A stretch of 64,000 nucleotides of DNA, taken from the NCBI GenBank assembly GCA_041441465.1, contig JASDSY010000021.1, positions 1-64,000 on the forward strand, written 5' to 3'. The stretch comes from JASDSY01 sp041441465 (GTDB taxonomy: Bacteria > Muiribacteriota > UBA9980). Numbering within the stretch: the first letter of the stretch is position 1; each line of letters begins with the position of its first letter. Both the position numbers and the translations under genes were made by a program. The notes under the pieces are model-generated. The model did not search any database and had not been told where the DNA came from. It saw only the letters and a program-made list of their open reading frames with translations. Shown here piece after piece: positions 46,355 to 55,324 of the stretch.

Positions 46355-46511
46355 AATTATTCAAACAATAAAAATATAAAAAAAAAACTTAATTAAAAAT
46401 TGATATTTTATATTCAATAAAATTTAATAAAGGTTATATCTAATTCAAAAATAATTTTTGCACGGCAAATTCTCGAGCATTTATTGAAATAAATATAAAG
46501 GAAATGATATT

Positions 46512-47687
46512 TTGATAAAAAAAATATTGCCAGACACACTATTTTACACTTTCTTCATATACGTTCTTTTTAATTTTAATTTTACGGCAATAGCCCAAAC
46601 GATCGAAAATAAAAATTGGGAAACCATTAATAACTTTACAGAAAGCAGCGTACAATCACCAAATGAGCCAAATAGCTCCGTTATGACCGACGAGGAATTT
46701 TTTAACGCAATAAATTCCCTTGAAAACACAACTGAATTGCTAAAACAGCCTCTGACTTCTACTATAAAATCAGATACGGTAAGGTTTTACAATGAATTTT
46801 TTTCGTCAAACCGCAAACCCGGCTATCTCTTATTCAGCAATGAAAATAACACCTACGACTATAAATTAACCGGATACAGTTCAAAAATAAAATACTATAC
46901 TAACTATAACTTGTCGATAGAAGGCGGTTATTATAAAAACTTCATAACGGAAAATGAAAGCGAACAGGTAAGCCTACAAAAAATCAACCTGCTTCTAAGC
47001 GGCAAGCCTTTTTCTAACCTAAATGTAACTGGAAATGCAAGGCAAATAAAACTTTCCAGCAATAATGCCTTCAATGAATATGAATTCGGGCTCTCAAGTT
47101 CAATAAAAAACTTTCAGGTCGAATTCGGCACTTCTAAAAACATATATACCGGCGACAGTTCATCTTATTCAGATCCGCCTGAATATTACAGATTCAATTT
47201 GAGAACCGGTTATGAGCTTTCAAGCGAATATTATCTTGAGGTCATGCCGGCATTCGAAAGCTACCTGAAAAACATAAACAAAAAACGCGAAATTTCAGCA
47301 AGCCTTTTATATATGCCGGATGCATTTCCAAAACTTTCACTGAATGTTTATTCAATACTTTTTAAATTCGAAAACGAACGCGATGCGAGCGGAAATAAAT
47401 ACGCTTACTTTTCACCTGGTTTAAGCAGAAATTCAGGGATCGGAATGAATTATCTGATCGATATCACAAAAAAATCAAGGTTGAACCTTGGCCTTAATCT
47501 TGAAAAGGAAAAATATTATTTTGACGATGAGCCTACCGAATACTATATGCTTTCAACTATATCAGGTTTAAATATAAGAGTCAAACAGTATATGAATCTT
47601 AATATGACCTATGGTTTTTCAATTTCACAGTCAAACGGATTTCCGCTCACTCAAAATTTCAGGTTGAATACCGAAATAAAATTTTAA
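46512..47687 (+). CDS. Probable outer-membrane beta-barrel protein
   Basis: A 391-aa exported protein. Signal peptide to about residue 29 (FTAIAQ). A soluble segment (about 30-105) comes before a region of alternating polar/hydrophobic strands such as YNLSIEGGYYKNF, FQVEFGTSKNIYTG and LNLGLNLEKEKYYF, ending in LNTEIKF: a terminal Phe is the classic outer-membrane insertion signal. The start is a TTG with AAGGA 9 nt upstream. No known porin family is recognised. It follows the EF-hand gene by 223 bp beyond a terminator, so joint control is possible but not shown. Confidence 0.75.
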   Translation: MIKKILPDTLFYTFFIYVLFNFNFTAIAQTIENKNWETINNFTESSVQSPNEPNSSVMTDEEFFNAINSLENTTELLKQPLTSTIKSDTVRFYNEFFSSNRKPGYLLFSNENNTYDYKLTGYSSKIKYYTNYNLSIEGGYYKNFITENESEQVSLQKINLLLSGKPFSNLNVTGNARQIKLSSNNAFNEYEFGLSSSIKNFQVEFGTSKNIYTGDSSSYSDPPEYYRFNLRTGYELSSEYYLEVMPAFESYLKNINKKREISASLLYMPDAFPKLSLNVYSILFKFENERDASGNKYAYFSPGLSRNSGIGMNYLIDITKKSRLNLGLNLEKEKYYFDDEPTEYYMLSTISGLNIRVKQYMNLNMTYGFSISQSNGFPLTQNFRLNTEIKF

Positions 47688-47691
47688 GATT

Positions 47692-48657
47692 TTATGTTAT
47701 CTTATGGCGTTCAACAAATTCATCGCAAATTTTTAGCAGCCGCCTTAATCTGTTATTCATTGTTGATTTATTAGTTCTGGGTTCGGTATGTTCGGCAAGC
47801 TCGATCAGCGACATATAAGGGTTCAAAATGCGCAAATGCGCCGCTTCGATCAAAATTTCAGGCAGCTTATTAAATTCATCGGATTTCATAAATTGTTTTA
47901 TCTTTTGGATTTGAGTGGTAGCCACACTTGCAGTTTTTTGCAAATTGGCAGTCTCGAAATTCACGTTTCTGTTTGTGGTGTTTTTTATTTCTTTTATTAT
48001 TTTAATATTTGTAAGCTTTTGATAAGTCTGCGAAGTGCCGAGGTATCCAAGCAGTTTTTCAAGATTTTCATACGACTTCGAATAAAGAAGTATGGTATTT
48101 TCACCTCTTATTATATGTGATTTCAGATTTATTTTGAGATTAGTCTTAAACAGCATCCTTATAATATTAGCCAAAAAAGGTTCCTGCAGCCTGATTTCAA
48201 AATGATAAGACTTGCTCGGATTTTGAAAATAACCGCATGATGCAGCGACGCTTTTTATGAAAGTAAATGCGCAGCATGGATTTTTTAGAAGCGTTATCAA
48301 ATTGTCTGGCGGCGGTGTTTCAGCGAAAAGCGATTTTTTTAATGCAAGCTCATCAAGCAGTTTCAGGCAGATGTCATTATCATCGATAGAACACTGATAG
48401 TAATCCTTTTTCGATAAATTATCATATATTTTATAAATAGAGGTAAGGGAAACGCCGTAACGTTTTTTCAGTATCGAACCTATAAGCCTTATATACGCCA
48501 TTGAAAAAAGACGGATTTTGATTTTTATGTTATTGTCCCAATCAACTTCGATACTGCCGTTATTCTTCAATACTGTAAAAAGTAAGATCGTCTGACAGCA
48601 GGCATTTTCAATTTTCTGCTCAAGCAGCTCCGCTTTTATTTCTTCAGAAAAGCTCAA
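47692..48657 (-). CDS. whiA: WhiA-family DNA-binding protein
   Basis: A 321-aa protein; WhiA joins a degenerate LAGLIDADG homing-endonuclease-like fold to a C-terminal helix-turn-helix. It controls sporulation genes in Streptomyces and affects division in Bacillus. Signs here: the start SFSEEIKAELLEQ, the middle motif NRNVNFETANLQKTASVATTQIQKI, and the HTH region with SLIELAEHTEPRTNKSTMNNRLRRL. It lies 24 bp after hprK on the same strand, so the two are likely co-transcribed. WhiA is typical of Gram-positives and scattered other lineages, so finding it beside outer-membrane genes is notable. Confidence 0.9.
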   Translation of the reverse strand: MSFSEEIKAELLEQKIENACCQTILLFTVLKNNGSIEVDWDNNIKIKIRLFSMAYIRLIGSILKKRYGVSLTSIYKIYDNLSKKDYYQCSIDDNDICLKLLDELALKKSLFAETPPPDNLITLLKNPCCAFTFIKSVAASCGYFQNPSKSYHFEIRLQEPFLANIIRMLFKTNLKINLKSHIIRGENTILLYSKSYENLEKLLGYLGTSQTYQKLTNIKIIKEIKNTTNRNVNFETANLQKTASVATTQIQKIKQFMKSDEFNKLPEILIEAAHLRILNPYMSLIELAEHTEPRTNKSTMNNRLRRLLKICDEFVERHKIT

Positions 48658-48681
48658 CTTTCAGCCTCATTCATATATAAT

Positions 48682-49674
48682 TTACTGGCCTGATTCAGGC
48701 AAATTTTTAACGATATCCGACACGAACGCCGGATTGATTTTTTTAAAAAGGCTTTCGATAAATATTTGAGAGCTGTTGTGTCCCTGCCTTTTCAATCTTT
48801 CGTTCATTACCGCTATTTCTATAATAATTGAGATATTCCGGCCTTCCTGAACAGGAATGGATATTTTATGCAATTTTTCACCCAATATATCGTACTTGTC
48901 ATTGCTCAGTCCCAATCTGTCAAACTCGCGTTTTATCGACGACGGAACAAGATCTATCACAATATCGACTTCCTTATTCGGAATCGTGGCTGCCGCGCCG
49001 AATAATGCCTGAATATCAAGAATACCGAGCCCGCGTACTTCCATGTGATATTTTAAAAGCGGATCGGTGTAGCCGTATATTTTGCCCGATATTTTTTTAA
49101 GGGTCACAACGTCATCACAAACAAGGCAATGACCTTTTTTTACAAGTTCAAGAGCCGTTTCACTCTTGCCGACACCGGAGTCGCCAAGAATCAGCACACC
49201 CATGTTATATACTTCTATAAGAGTTCCATGAATCACTTTTTTAGGAGCAAATTTAGATTCAAGATAATTTGAAAATAAAAATATGAAACTATTGCAATTT
49301 TGTTTGGTATAAAGCACGGGAATGCAAAATTGATTAGCCACGTTTACCAGGTCTACGAAAGGTTCGTCAAAATCAGTAATTATAATGCATGGAATATGAT
49401 ACAAAAAAAGTTCATGAAGTCTCATAAGGCGTAAATCGTATGAGATGCTTTTTAAATATTCGATTTCCGGCCTGCCAAACACCATTATTTTATCGAAAGT
49501 AAGGTTTTTATAGTAGCCGGCAAGTTCAAGACCAGGCTTGATTATTTCATCCGAAAGCACTTCGTTGCCTAAGTATTCTTCGGATGCCAATACCGACAAT
49601 TTCAAGTCTTTTACAAGGTCCCTGATAATGAATTTTTCTTCTTTAGAAACATGTAAGCCGAGATCAAGAGGCAT
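48682..49674 (-). CDS. hprK: HPr kinase/phosphorylase
   Basis: A 330-aa protein that phosphorylates or dephosphorylates Ser46 of HPr to link carbon state to gene control. The N-terminal domain (1-130) precedes the catalytic domain with His149, Walker A GDSGVGKS at 164-171, CDDVV near 186-190 and the signature MEVRGLGILDIQALFG at 211-226. All catalytic parts are intact. No ptsH or ptsI is in the window. It is upstream of whiA in the same unit. In diderms lacking a full sugar PTS, HprK often serves regulation rather than transport. Confidence 0.93.
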   Translation of the reverse strand: MPLDLGLHVSKEEKFIIRDLVKDLKLSVLASEEYLGNEVLSDEIIKPGLELAGYYKNLTFDKIMVFGRPEIEYLKSISYDLRLMRLHELFLYHIPCIIITDFDEPFVDLVNVANQFCIPVLYTKQNCNSFIFLFSNYLESKFAPKKVIHGTLIEVYNMGVLILGDSGVGKSETALELVKKGHCLVCDDVVTLKKISGKIYGYTDPLLKYHMEVRGLGILDIQALFGAAATIPNKEVDIVIDLVPSSIKREFDRLGLSNDKYDILGEKLHKISIPVQEGRNISIIIEIAVMNERLKRQGHNSSQIFIESLFKKINPAFVSDIVKNLPESGQ

Positions 49675-49806
49675 TCAGTCATCACCCTTACAGACATATT
49701 CATTAAATTACTTGATTTTAAGGTAATATTCACGGTTAATTATATATAAAAAAGAAAATAATGTCAATTATTTTAACACATTTAAATTATAAAAATAAAA
49801 AAATAG

Positions 49807-49835
49807 TTGACATGCATTTGAAACTATGGTAAAAT
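49807..49835 (+). promoter_or_regulatory. Consensus promoter of the tRNA-Leu gene
   Basis: TTGACA (49807-49812), 17-bp spacer, TAAAAT (49830-49835), ending 15 bp before the tRNA. Confidence 0.85.
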
Positions 49836-49850
49836 GAAAACACAAAATTT

Positions 49851-49934
49851 GCCGAAGTGGTGAAATTGGCAGACGCGGTGGACTCAAAATCCACTGGGGG
49901 CAACTCCGTCCCGGTTCAAGTCCGGGCTTCGGCA
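49851..49934 (+). tRNA. tRNA-Leu (anticodon CAA)
   Basis: An 84-nt class II tRNA. The acceptor arm GCCGAAG (49851-49857) pairs with CTTCGGC (49927-49933), discriminator A. The anticodon stem GTGGA/TCCAC encloses the loop CTCAAAA, anticodon CAA, reading UUG. It has a long variable arm and the T-arm CCCGG-TTCAAGT-CCGGG. CCA is not encoded. Confidence 0.97.
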
Positions 49935-49958
49935 TAAGAAATTAAACTTCAAGTTTTT

Positions 49959-50018
49959 AAAACGTCAGTTTTTAGATGCAGCACCTGTTCCGGGTATGAC
50001 TAAAAACTGGCGTTTTTT
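49959..50018 (+). terminator. Terminator after tRNA-Leu
   Basis: A 17-bp stem with one G-T pair (49959-49975 with 50000-50016) around a 24-nt loop, closing in a T-run (50013-50018). Confidence 0.85.
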
Positions 50019-50094
50019 AATATATAATAACCATACTGATATATAAAATCTGAGCGCTTACAATATGCGAATACAGGTCTAATTAGGGGGAGGC

Positions 50095-51405
50095 ATGCAA
50101 AAACTTTCACACTTCGCTAAAAAAAAATTCGTTTTAAAATTTGTTTTTATTATTACGATGAATTTTATATTAACGTTCGGCATGAACAATTATTCATACT
50201 CGGCCGATAAAAAAAAAGAAACGGCTAAAAGCTCAAAAAGTGCTGTAAAAATTGAAAAGAAAACCGAAACAAAAAAAGCCAAAGAATCAGACGGAAAAAA
50301 ATCTTCTTCCAAAGGCTCGAGCGTAAAAGCCGCCGGCAATAAAAACACGGAAAAAAAGCCGGACGGAAAAAAAGAAACCGGAGTAAAAACCGCAAAAACA
50401 AACACGAATACAAAAAATGAAAAAAATAAAAATGCGTCTAAAGAAAAAAATCTGCGCTCTGAAAAAGTTCCTCCAATAACACTTCCTTCGAACGGCAGCA
50501 ACGAAATTACCATTAATTCCAAACGCTTCAACATGGCAGGCGGAATAACGCTCGAAAGCGGCAGCAAACTCGAAAATATCAAAAAACTAGCATCCGAGCT
50601 GAAGCAAAGCTATGACGAAACACAAAAAAAGAAACCTAAAAAAGTTAATAAATACGCCGTCAAACTTCCGCAAAGCTACCATGAAATAGACATGCCGACC
50701 GCTTCCGCAATAATGGACAGAGTAAAACTTAAATCTTTAGGGATGTTCAAGACATTATACCTTCCGCATATAAAAACCGGGAAATTAAAAAAAGGCGCAC
50801 CTGCAAAAAAAAATAAGGATGAAATAGACGGCCGGACAAAAATGGCGCTTTTTATCGTCGGCAATTTCATAAACGAAGTCATAGAAAAATACGATACCGG
50901 CTATTTATCAAAAAGCCACAAGGACTTTCCGCGCTGGATCGACGAAGGATCGCAATTATTGGCATACGGCTCGCTTTACTCAGGCAAAAAAAATAAAAGC
51001 GAAAAATCAGGCCATACGGCAAAATCCCGGGAAAAAAATGGAATCATACCATATACTGTCGCTAAAAAATTACTGCGTTCTTTAATAGAAAGAGAATCTT
51101 CAAGCGTCCAGATGTCGGCCGGGCGTGTAAATATTTCCATCAACATGTCGACATACCCTAACGACGGCTCTTATGTAATAGGATTCATGCAGGAATCGGT
51201 AAATGACTTTGCCCGCGGTGTAAATTTATTCGACCCGGAAGTCAACATAAAATATACCTGCAAAAAACTGCATAAATATCTCGTAAAATACGGAGGAAAT
51301 ATCGACAAAATGCTGCGTGCATATAATGCCGGAGAAAACAACATGGATTGTAACCAGGCGCATACTTATTCAAGCAAAGTAATGAGCGCGATGAATAAAT
51401 ATTAA
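50095..51405 (+). CDS. Exported lytic-transglycosylase-like (SLT/GH23) protein
   Basis: A 436-aa protein that should cleave peptidoglycan. Signal peptide about 1-40 (MNNYSYSA). Residues about 40-125 are a very Lys-rich, disordered tract. The C-terminal third has SLT features: catalytic Glu in LIERESSS, YVIGFMQES (the GLMQ-like motif), the NIKYTCKKLHKYL helix and AYNAGENN. The position of the SLT domain at the end and the long basic linker suggest cell-wall association. GGGGGAGG directly upstream is a strong ribosome site. The next gene, 63 bp away, encodes a fibronectin-III protein that is also exported. Confidence 0.8.
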   Translation: MQKLSHFAKKKFVLKFVFIITMNFILTFGMNNYSYSADKKKETAKSSKSAVKIEKKTETKKAKESDGKKSSSKGSSVKAAGNKNTEKKPDGKKETGVKTAKTNTNTKNEKNKNASKEKNLRSEKVPPITLPSNGSNEITINSKRFNMAGGITLESGSKLENIKKLASELKQSYDETQKKKPKKVNKYAVKLPQSYHEIDMPTASAIMDRVKLKSLGMFKTLYLPHIKTGKLKKGAPAKKNKDEIDGRTKMALFIVGNFINEVIEKYDTGYLSKSHKDFPRWIDEGSQLLAYGSLYSGKKNKSEKSGHTAKSREKNGIIPYTVAKKLLRSLIERESSSVQMSAGRVNISINMSTYPNDGSYVIGFMQESVNDFARGVNLFDPEVNIKYTCKKLHKYLVKYGGNIDKMLRAYNAGENNMDCNQAHTYSSKVMSAMNKY

Positions 51406-51468
51406 ATGTTATTCTGACTTTTAAATTTTAATCAATAAAACAAAAATTCATTAAGTGGTGATTATCAG

Positions 51469-53922
51469 GTGAACATTCTAAAAAAATATACCATCCTCTT
51501 AGTTGCAGCTATATTTGCAATCAATCTAAATTTAGTCAGCGCCGCCAGGGCAGCGGATTCTTATAAACCGTCAATAAAAGATGTTCTTATCGATGAAAAA
51601 TCAGTCTCACTGGAAAATGAAAATAAAAACGTTAATGACGGGGAATTTACCGAACCAAGCGGAAATCACGGGCTTCATGTGGAAGAACTGGACGAAAAAA
51701 TAGTTATCCACTGGCGCGGTTATAAAAAAGACGAACTGCTTACCGCTAAAATAAAAAGCCGCGGATTAACTATCACTGAATACCATATATTTAAAAGTAC
51801 AAATCAACGGCTCAATTTCGTGTTAACAGCCAAAATAGCGCCGAATAAAAACGGCATATACCGCTATGAAGATTTCGACCTCGCCAATTCGACGACCTAT
51901 TATTATAAAATAATGACACTGGATTCAGACGGCAACTTAAATGAATATATAAAGCAATTCTCGGCTTCGGCCAGAGACATCAATAAGCCGAAAAAACCGA
52001 AAAGACCTGAGCTGATAAGCGGCGACGGATTCGTTAAATTAACATGGTCGCCCTACACCGGAACGGATTTTGAAGAATATCAAATACTGCGTTCCGACGG
52101 ACTGGCAACCGAAAGCGAGATAATAGCTCGAATCAAGCAAAACGGCATATGCCAATTTGTCGACAGCGAAATAGTGAACGGCAAAACATACGGCTATATG
52201 CTGCGCGTCAAAGATAAAGGCGGCAATTTAAGCCGGGAATCCGACGAGATTGTCGGCAAGCCGCGCGACCAGAAAGCCCCGAATCCGCCTCAAAATTTAA
52301 AAGCGGTTCCGCAAAATAACGCAGTCATACTCAAATGGCAAAAATGCGAAGAAAAAGACGTTGAGTATTATAAAATTTATAAATATCAGGGAGAATTGAA
52401 GCCGGGATCGAAATTTAAACCTGCCGCCACCGTCAAAGCAAATGATTCATTTATAAATTCATTCGAAATAAAAGAACTTAAGAACGGGCAAGTTTACTAT
52501 TTCTCGGTTTCAGCGGTAGATTTTTCCGGCAACGAATCCGGACAGGCTTTCGAGGTAAGAGTTTCACCAATAGATTTTGCGCCGCCTAAAGCGCCGTCTT
52601 ACATTAAAGTGTCGCCTTTGAACGGCGCCCTAAAAATTGAGTGGGCGCAGGTGCCTGACCTCGAAAACGACCTTCACGGCTACCGCATTTATCGAAAATC
52701 AGCCGCATTCCCTAAGTTTATCGCGGTTGCCGACATTACCAAACCCAAGGAATCTAATGAACAAATATTCACAGCGCAAAAACGGCAGAGTGAAAAAAAC
52801 CGCTCCGAGCATCACGACCGCGCAGGCGCTTTCTATCCTATAATCTACCAATATACCGACGCAGGCCTTTATAACGGTATGACTTATACATATTACATAG
52901 TCGCATTCGATAAAAAGGGCAATGAAAGCGCGCCGACCGAAGAAGCAGACGGACGCCCGAAAGACAGCGCCGCTCCTGAAAAAGTTTCAGGATTGAAAGC
53001 GGTTTCAAAAATTCAGAAAATCGAATTGAAATGGACAAAAAATAAAAAAGACCGTGATCTGTTAGGTTATTACATTTACCGCAAAAAAGAAAATGACGAA
53101 AAATATATGCAAATCGCTGAAATAAAGAATTTAACGCAAAATACCTACTTAGACACTGACCTGGCATTCGGCACGAAGTATTTTTACAGAGTTTCAGCTT
53201 TCGACGAATCCGGAAACGAATCAATCGCCTCTAATGAAGTCGACGGAACGGCTAAATTTTCAAACCAAATATCATTTTCAAGGGCATATATAAAAAATTA
53301 CCCTTATACTTATTGTTTTTCGGTTAATCCAAACGACCTTTCCGTAACTTACTCAAAGAGTCAGGATAATATCAGCTGGTCGTCGTGGCACGAAAAAATA
53401 AAACTACCTTCACGGCCGCCTAATTTTGGAAGAATGGTCCAGTTTTCGGTTCAAAAGTGGCTCAAAGGCCTACTTGTGTATTGTTACAATCCAGAAACGC
53501 TCGATTTATATTTCATAAATTCGCCCGATGAACAATCATTCGGAACCTGGCAGCTTTTATTCAACAGAATTGAATTGCCGCCGAATTTTGGGAAACGCTG
53601 CTTCTTATCATTTGAGAAGGATGAAAAAGCGATATACGCATTCGCGTATAACCCGCTGACAGGCTCTGCATATTATTCCTTAAGCCGCGACCTCGAACAT
53701 TTTTTAAGATGGACGCTGTGCGGGCTGAAAGTCGCCACACCGCCTATCGATAACGATTTCACCAAATATTCCATTACTTCGGACGATAAAGGCTTTTACC
53801 TTTTCGGCTTCGACCTTGACTCGACACAGTTAATGCAGAGTTTTTGCTTTGACAAAAAGCACTGGAAAGCATGGTATAAATTCGCCAAGAATATAAAAAA
53901 GCCTATTAATATTGAAAAATAA
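51469..53922 (+). CDS. Secreted protein with five fibronectin type III domains
   Basis: An 817-aa exported protein. Signal peptide about 1-27 (SAARAA). Five FN3-like domains follow at about 60-170, 175-265, 268-365, 367-505 and 505-600, each with the YxIYR/YKIYK strand and a linker of the form GRPKD-xxAPE. The last 215 residues form a separate beta-rich domain rich in Trp and Tyr (SQDNISWSSWHEK, SRDLEHFLRWTL), perhaps a short propeller. The start is GTG. Such proteins usually bind surfaces or polysaccharides; the target is unknown. Confidence 0.82.
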   Translation: MNILKKYTILLVAAIFAINLNLVSAARAADSYKPSIKDVLIDEKSVSLENENKNVNDGEFTEPSGNHGLHVEELDEKIVIHWRGYKKDELLTAKIKSRGLTITEYHIFKSTNQRLNFVLTAKIAPNKNGIYRYEDFDLANSTTYYYKIMTLDSDGNLNEYIKQFSASARDINKPKKPKRPELISGDGFVKLTWSPYTGTDFEEYQILRSDGLATESEIIARIKQNGICQFVDSEIVNGKTYGYMLRVKDKGGNLSRESDEIVGKPRDQKAPNPPQNLKAVPQNNAVILKWQKCEEKDVEYYKIYKYQGELKPGSKFKPAATVKANDSFINSFEIKELKNGQVYYFSVSAVDFSGNESGQAFEVRVSPIDFAPPKAPSYIKVSPLNGALKIEWAQVPDLENDLHGYRIYRKSAAFPKFIAVADITKPKESNEQIFTAQKRQSEKNRSEHHDRAGAFYPIIYQYTDAGLYNGMTYTYYIVAFDKKGNESAPTEEADGRPKDSAAPEKVSGLKAVSKIQKIELKWTKNKKDRDLLGYYIYRKKENDEKYMQIAEIKNLTQNTYLDTDLAFGTKYFYRVSAFDESGNESIASNEVDGTAKFSNQISFSRAYIKNYPYTYCFSVNPNDLSVTYSKSQDNISWSSWHEKIKLPSRPPNFGRMVQFSVQKWLKGLLVYCYNPETLDLYFINSPDEQSFGTWQLLFNRIELPPNFGKRCFLSFEKDEKAIYAFAYNPLTGSAYYSLSRDLEHFLRWTLCGLKVATPPIDNDFTKYSITSDDKGFYLFGFDLDSTQLMQSFCFDKKHWKAWYKFAKNIKKPINIEK

Positions 53923-54015
53923 TTTTTTCACCTTAATTAATGTTTAAAAAAAACTTAACAAAAGTTTAATAAAATGATGTTAAACTATGAATTTAAGTAA
54001 GGAAGGGTTTTCAAA

Positions 54016-55023
54016 TTGGTTATAAAACAATATGTTAAAGATAATATTGCCCATGTACAGGAAACTTTAAAAAAATTCAAAAAAATAAATGTCGCGGTAA
54101 TCGGCGATATAATGGTTGACGATTATTTGTTCGGCGGCTGCTCGCGGCTTTCGCCTGAAGCGCCCGTTCCGGTCGTGGAAGTAGCCAAACGCGAATACAG
54201 GCTGGGAGGCGCTTCGAACGTCGCAAAAAATATCGTAGCGCTAGGCGGTCATGCCCATATTTTCGGCGTAATCGGCAATGACGGCGTAGGCAGGCTGGCG
54301 CTCGATGAATTGGAAAAACACAAAATAAACAATCTTGGAGTCTTCAGCGACAGCGAAAGGCCGACAACTCAAAAAACCAGGATTATAGCTCATAATCAAC
54401 AAATAGCAAGGACTGATATCGAAAGAAGACACCCTATAAATAATGTCTTGAGAACTAAAATAATAAAAAAGATTATTGATAACGTTAATGAATATGACGC
54501 TTTTATAATCTCGGATTACGCTAAGGGCGTTATAAGCAAAGATTTTTTGGATGAAATCCTGCCGCAGCTCGTAAAAAGAAAAAAAATAATAACAGTCGAT
54601 CCGAAAACAGCGAATTTTTATCATTACCGCGAAGTTACATCCATTACCCCTAACCGCAAGGAATTGGCCGATGTGTTAGGAAAAACTGTGGAAACAAACG
54701 AAAAAATAATAACCGGCGGCAGAGCGCTGATGAACGATCTTTCATTGAAATCGCTGCTCGTAACATTGGGCGAAGGCGGAATGTGCCTTTTCACAAACGA
54801 CGGCCAGGAAGTTTTTATACCCACGGTAGCTCGTTCTGTTTATGATGTGACAGGAGCCGGCGATACGGTAATATCTGTATTCACTATGGCGCTGGCGGCA
54901 GGGGCTGATTTTAAATCAGCGGCCATAATATCAAATTTCGCCGCGGGTGAAGTCGTCGGTATGCTCGGAACTTCAACAATAGATATTAATCAGCTGAAAC
55001 ATGCAATACAAAAATTTAAATAA
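54016..55023 (+). CDS. hldA: D-glycero-beta-D-manno-heptose-7-phosphate kinase (HldE N-domain / RfaE1)
   Basis: A 335-aa PfkB-family sugar kinase for the ADP-heptose path of LPS core. Features: VAVIGDIMVDDYLFGGCSRL, SPEAPVPVVEV, YRLGGASNVAKN (substrate side) and DVTGAGDTVISVF with the catalytic Asp (about 276). There is no C-terminal nucleotidyltransferase domain, so it corresponds to the separate kinase rather than bifunctional HldE; the partner gene is not in the window. The start is TTG with GGAAGGG 8 nt upstream. It supports an LPS-like outer membrane. Confidence 0.9.
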   Translation: MVIKQYVKDNIAHVQETLKKFKKINVAVIGDIMVDDYLFGGCSRLSPEAPVPVVEVAKREYRLGGASNVAKNIVALGGHAHIFGVIGNDGVGRLALDELEKHKINNLGVFSDSERPTTQKTRIIAHNQQIARTDIERRHPINNVLRTKIIKKIIDNVNEYDAFIISDYAKGVISKDFLDEILPQLVKRKKIITVDPKTANFYHYREVTSITPNRKELADVLGKTVETNEKIITGGRALMNDLSLKSLLVTLGEGGMCLFTNDGQEVFIPTVARSVYDVTGAGDTVISVFTMALAAGADFKSAAIISNFAAGEVVGMLGTSTIDINQLKHAIQKFK

Positions 55024-55324
55024 TACAAAACCTCAAAAATTAACAATTTATAATAAAATAAAGACTATATATTGCCGTCAGCGGGTAATTAGTTTAAGGC
55101 ACAAGCGAAATATCTTGCGGCCGAAACTTTTCTCCTGCAATCGATGATAAAATTATCCAGACTGATTAAACTGAAATTTACTTCTTATGTATAAGCAAAT
55201 TCTTATATTTGTCATTTCAAGGCAATATCACCAAAGTGATTGATGTCAAAGCTCAAAAATTTCGAATGTTCTTCCAGCATTAACCATAAACCACAATTTT
55301 ACAATATAAATAAGGCGGTACCAT
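55024..55324. other. Intergenic stretch before the RND operon
   Basis: About 300 bp between the heptose kinase and the efflux adaptor. It holds some weak promoter-like AT tracts but no RNA motif, repeat or ORF that I can support. A regulator-binding leader for the pump is possible. Confidence 0.4.

Noticed and set aside
46456..46475. Second sigma-54 promoter before the outer-membrane protein gene
   Set aside because: TTGCACGGCAAATTC looks similar but lacks the GG/GC pair at 12-bp spacing.
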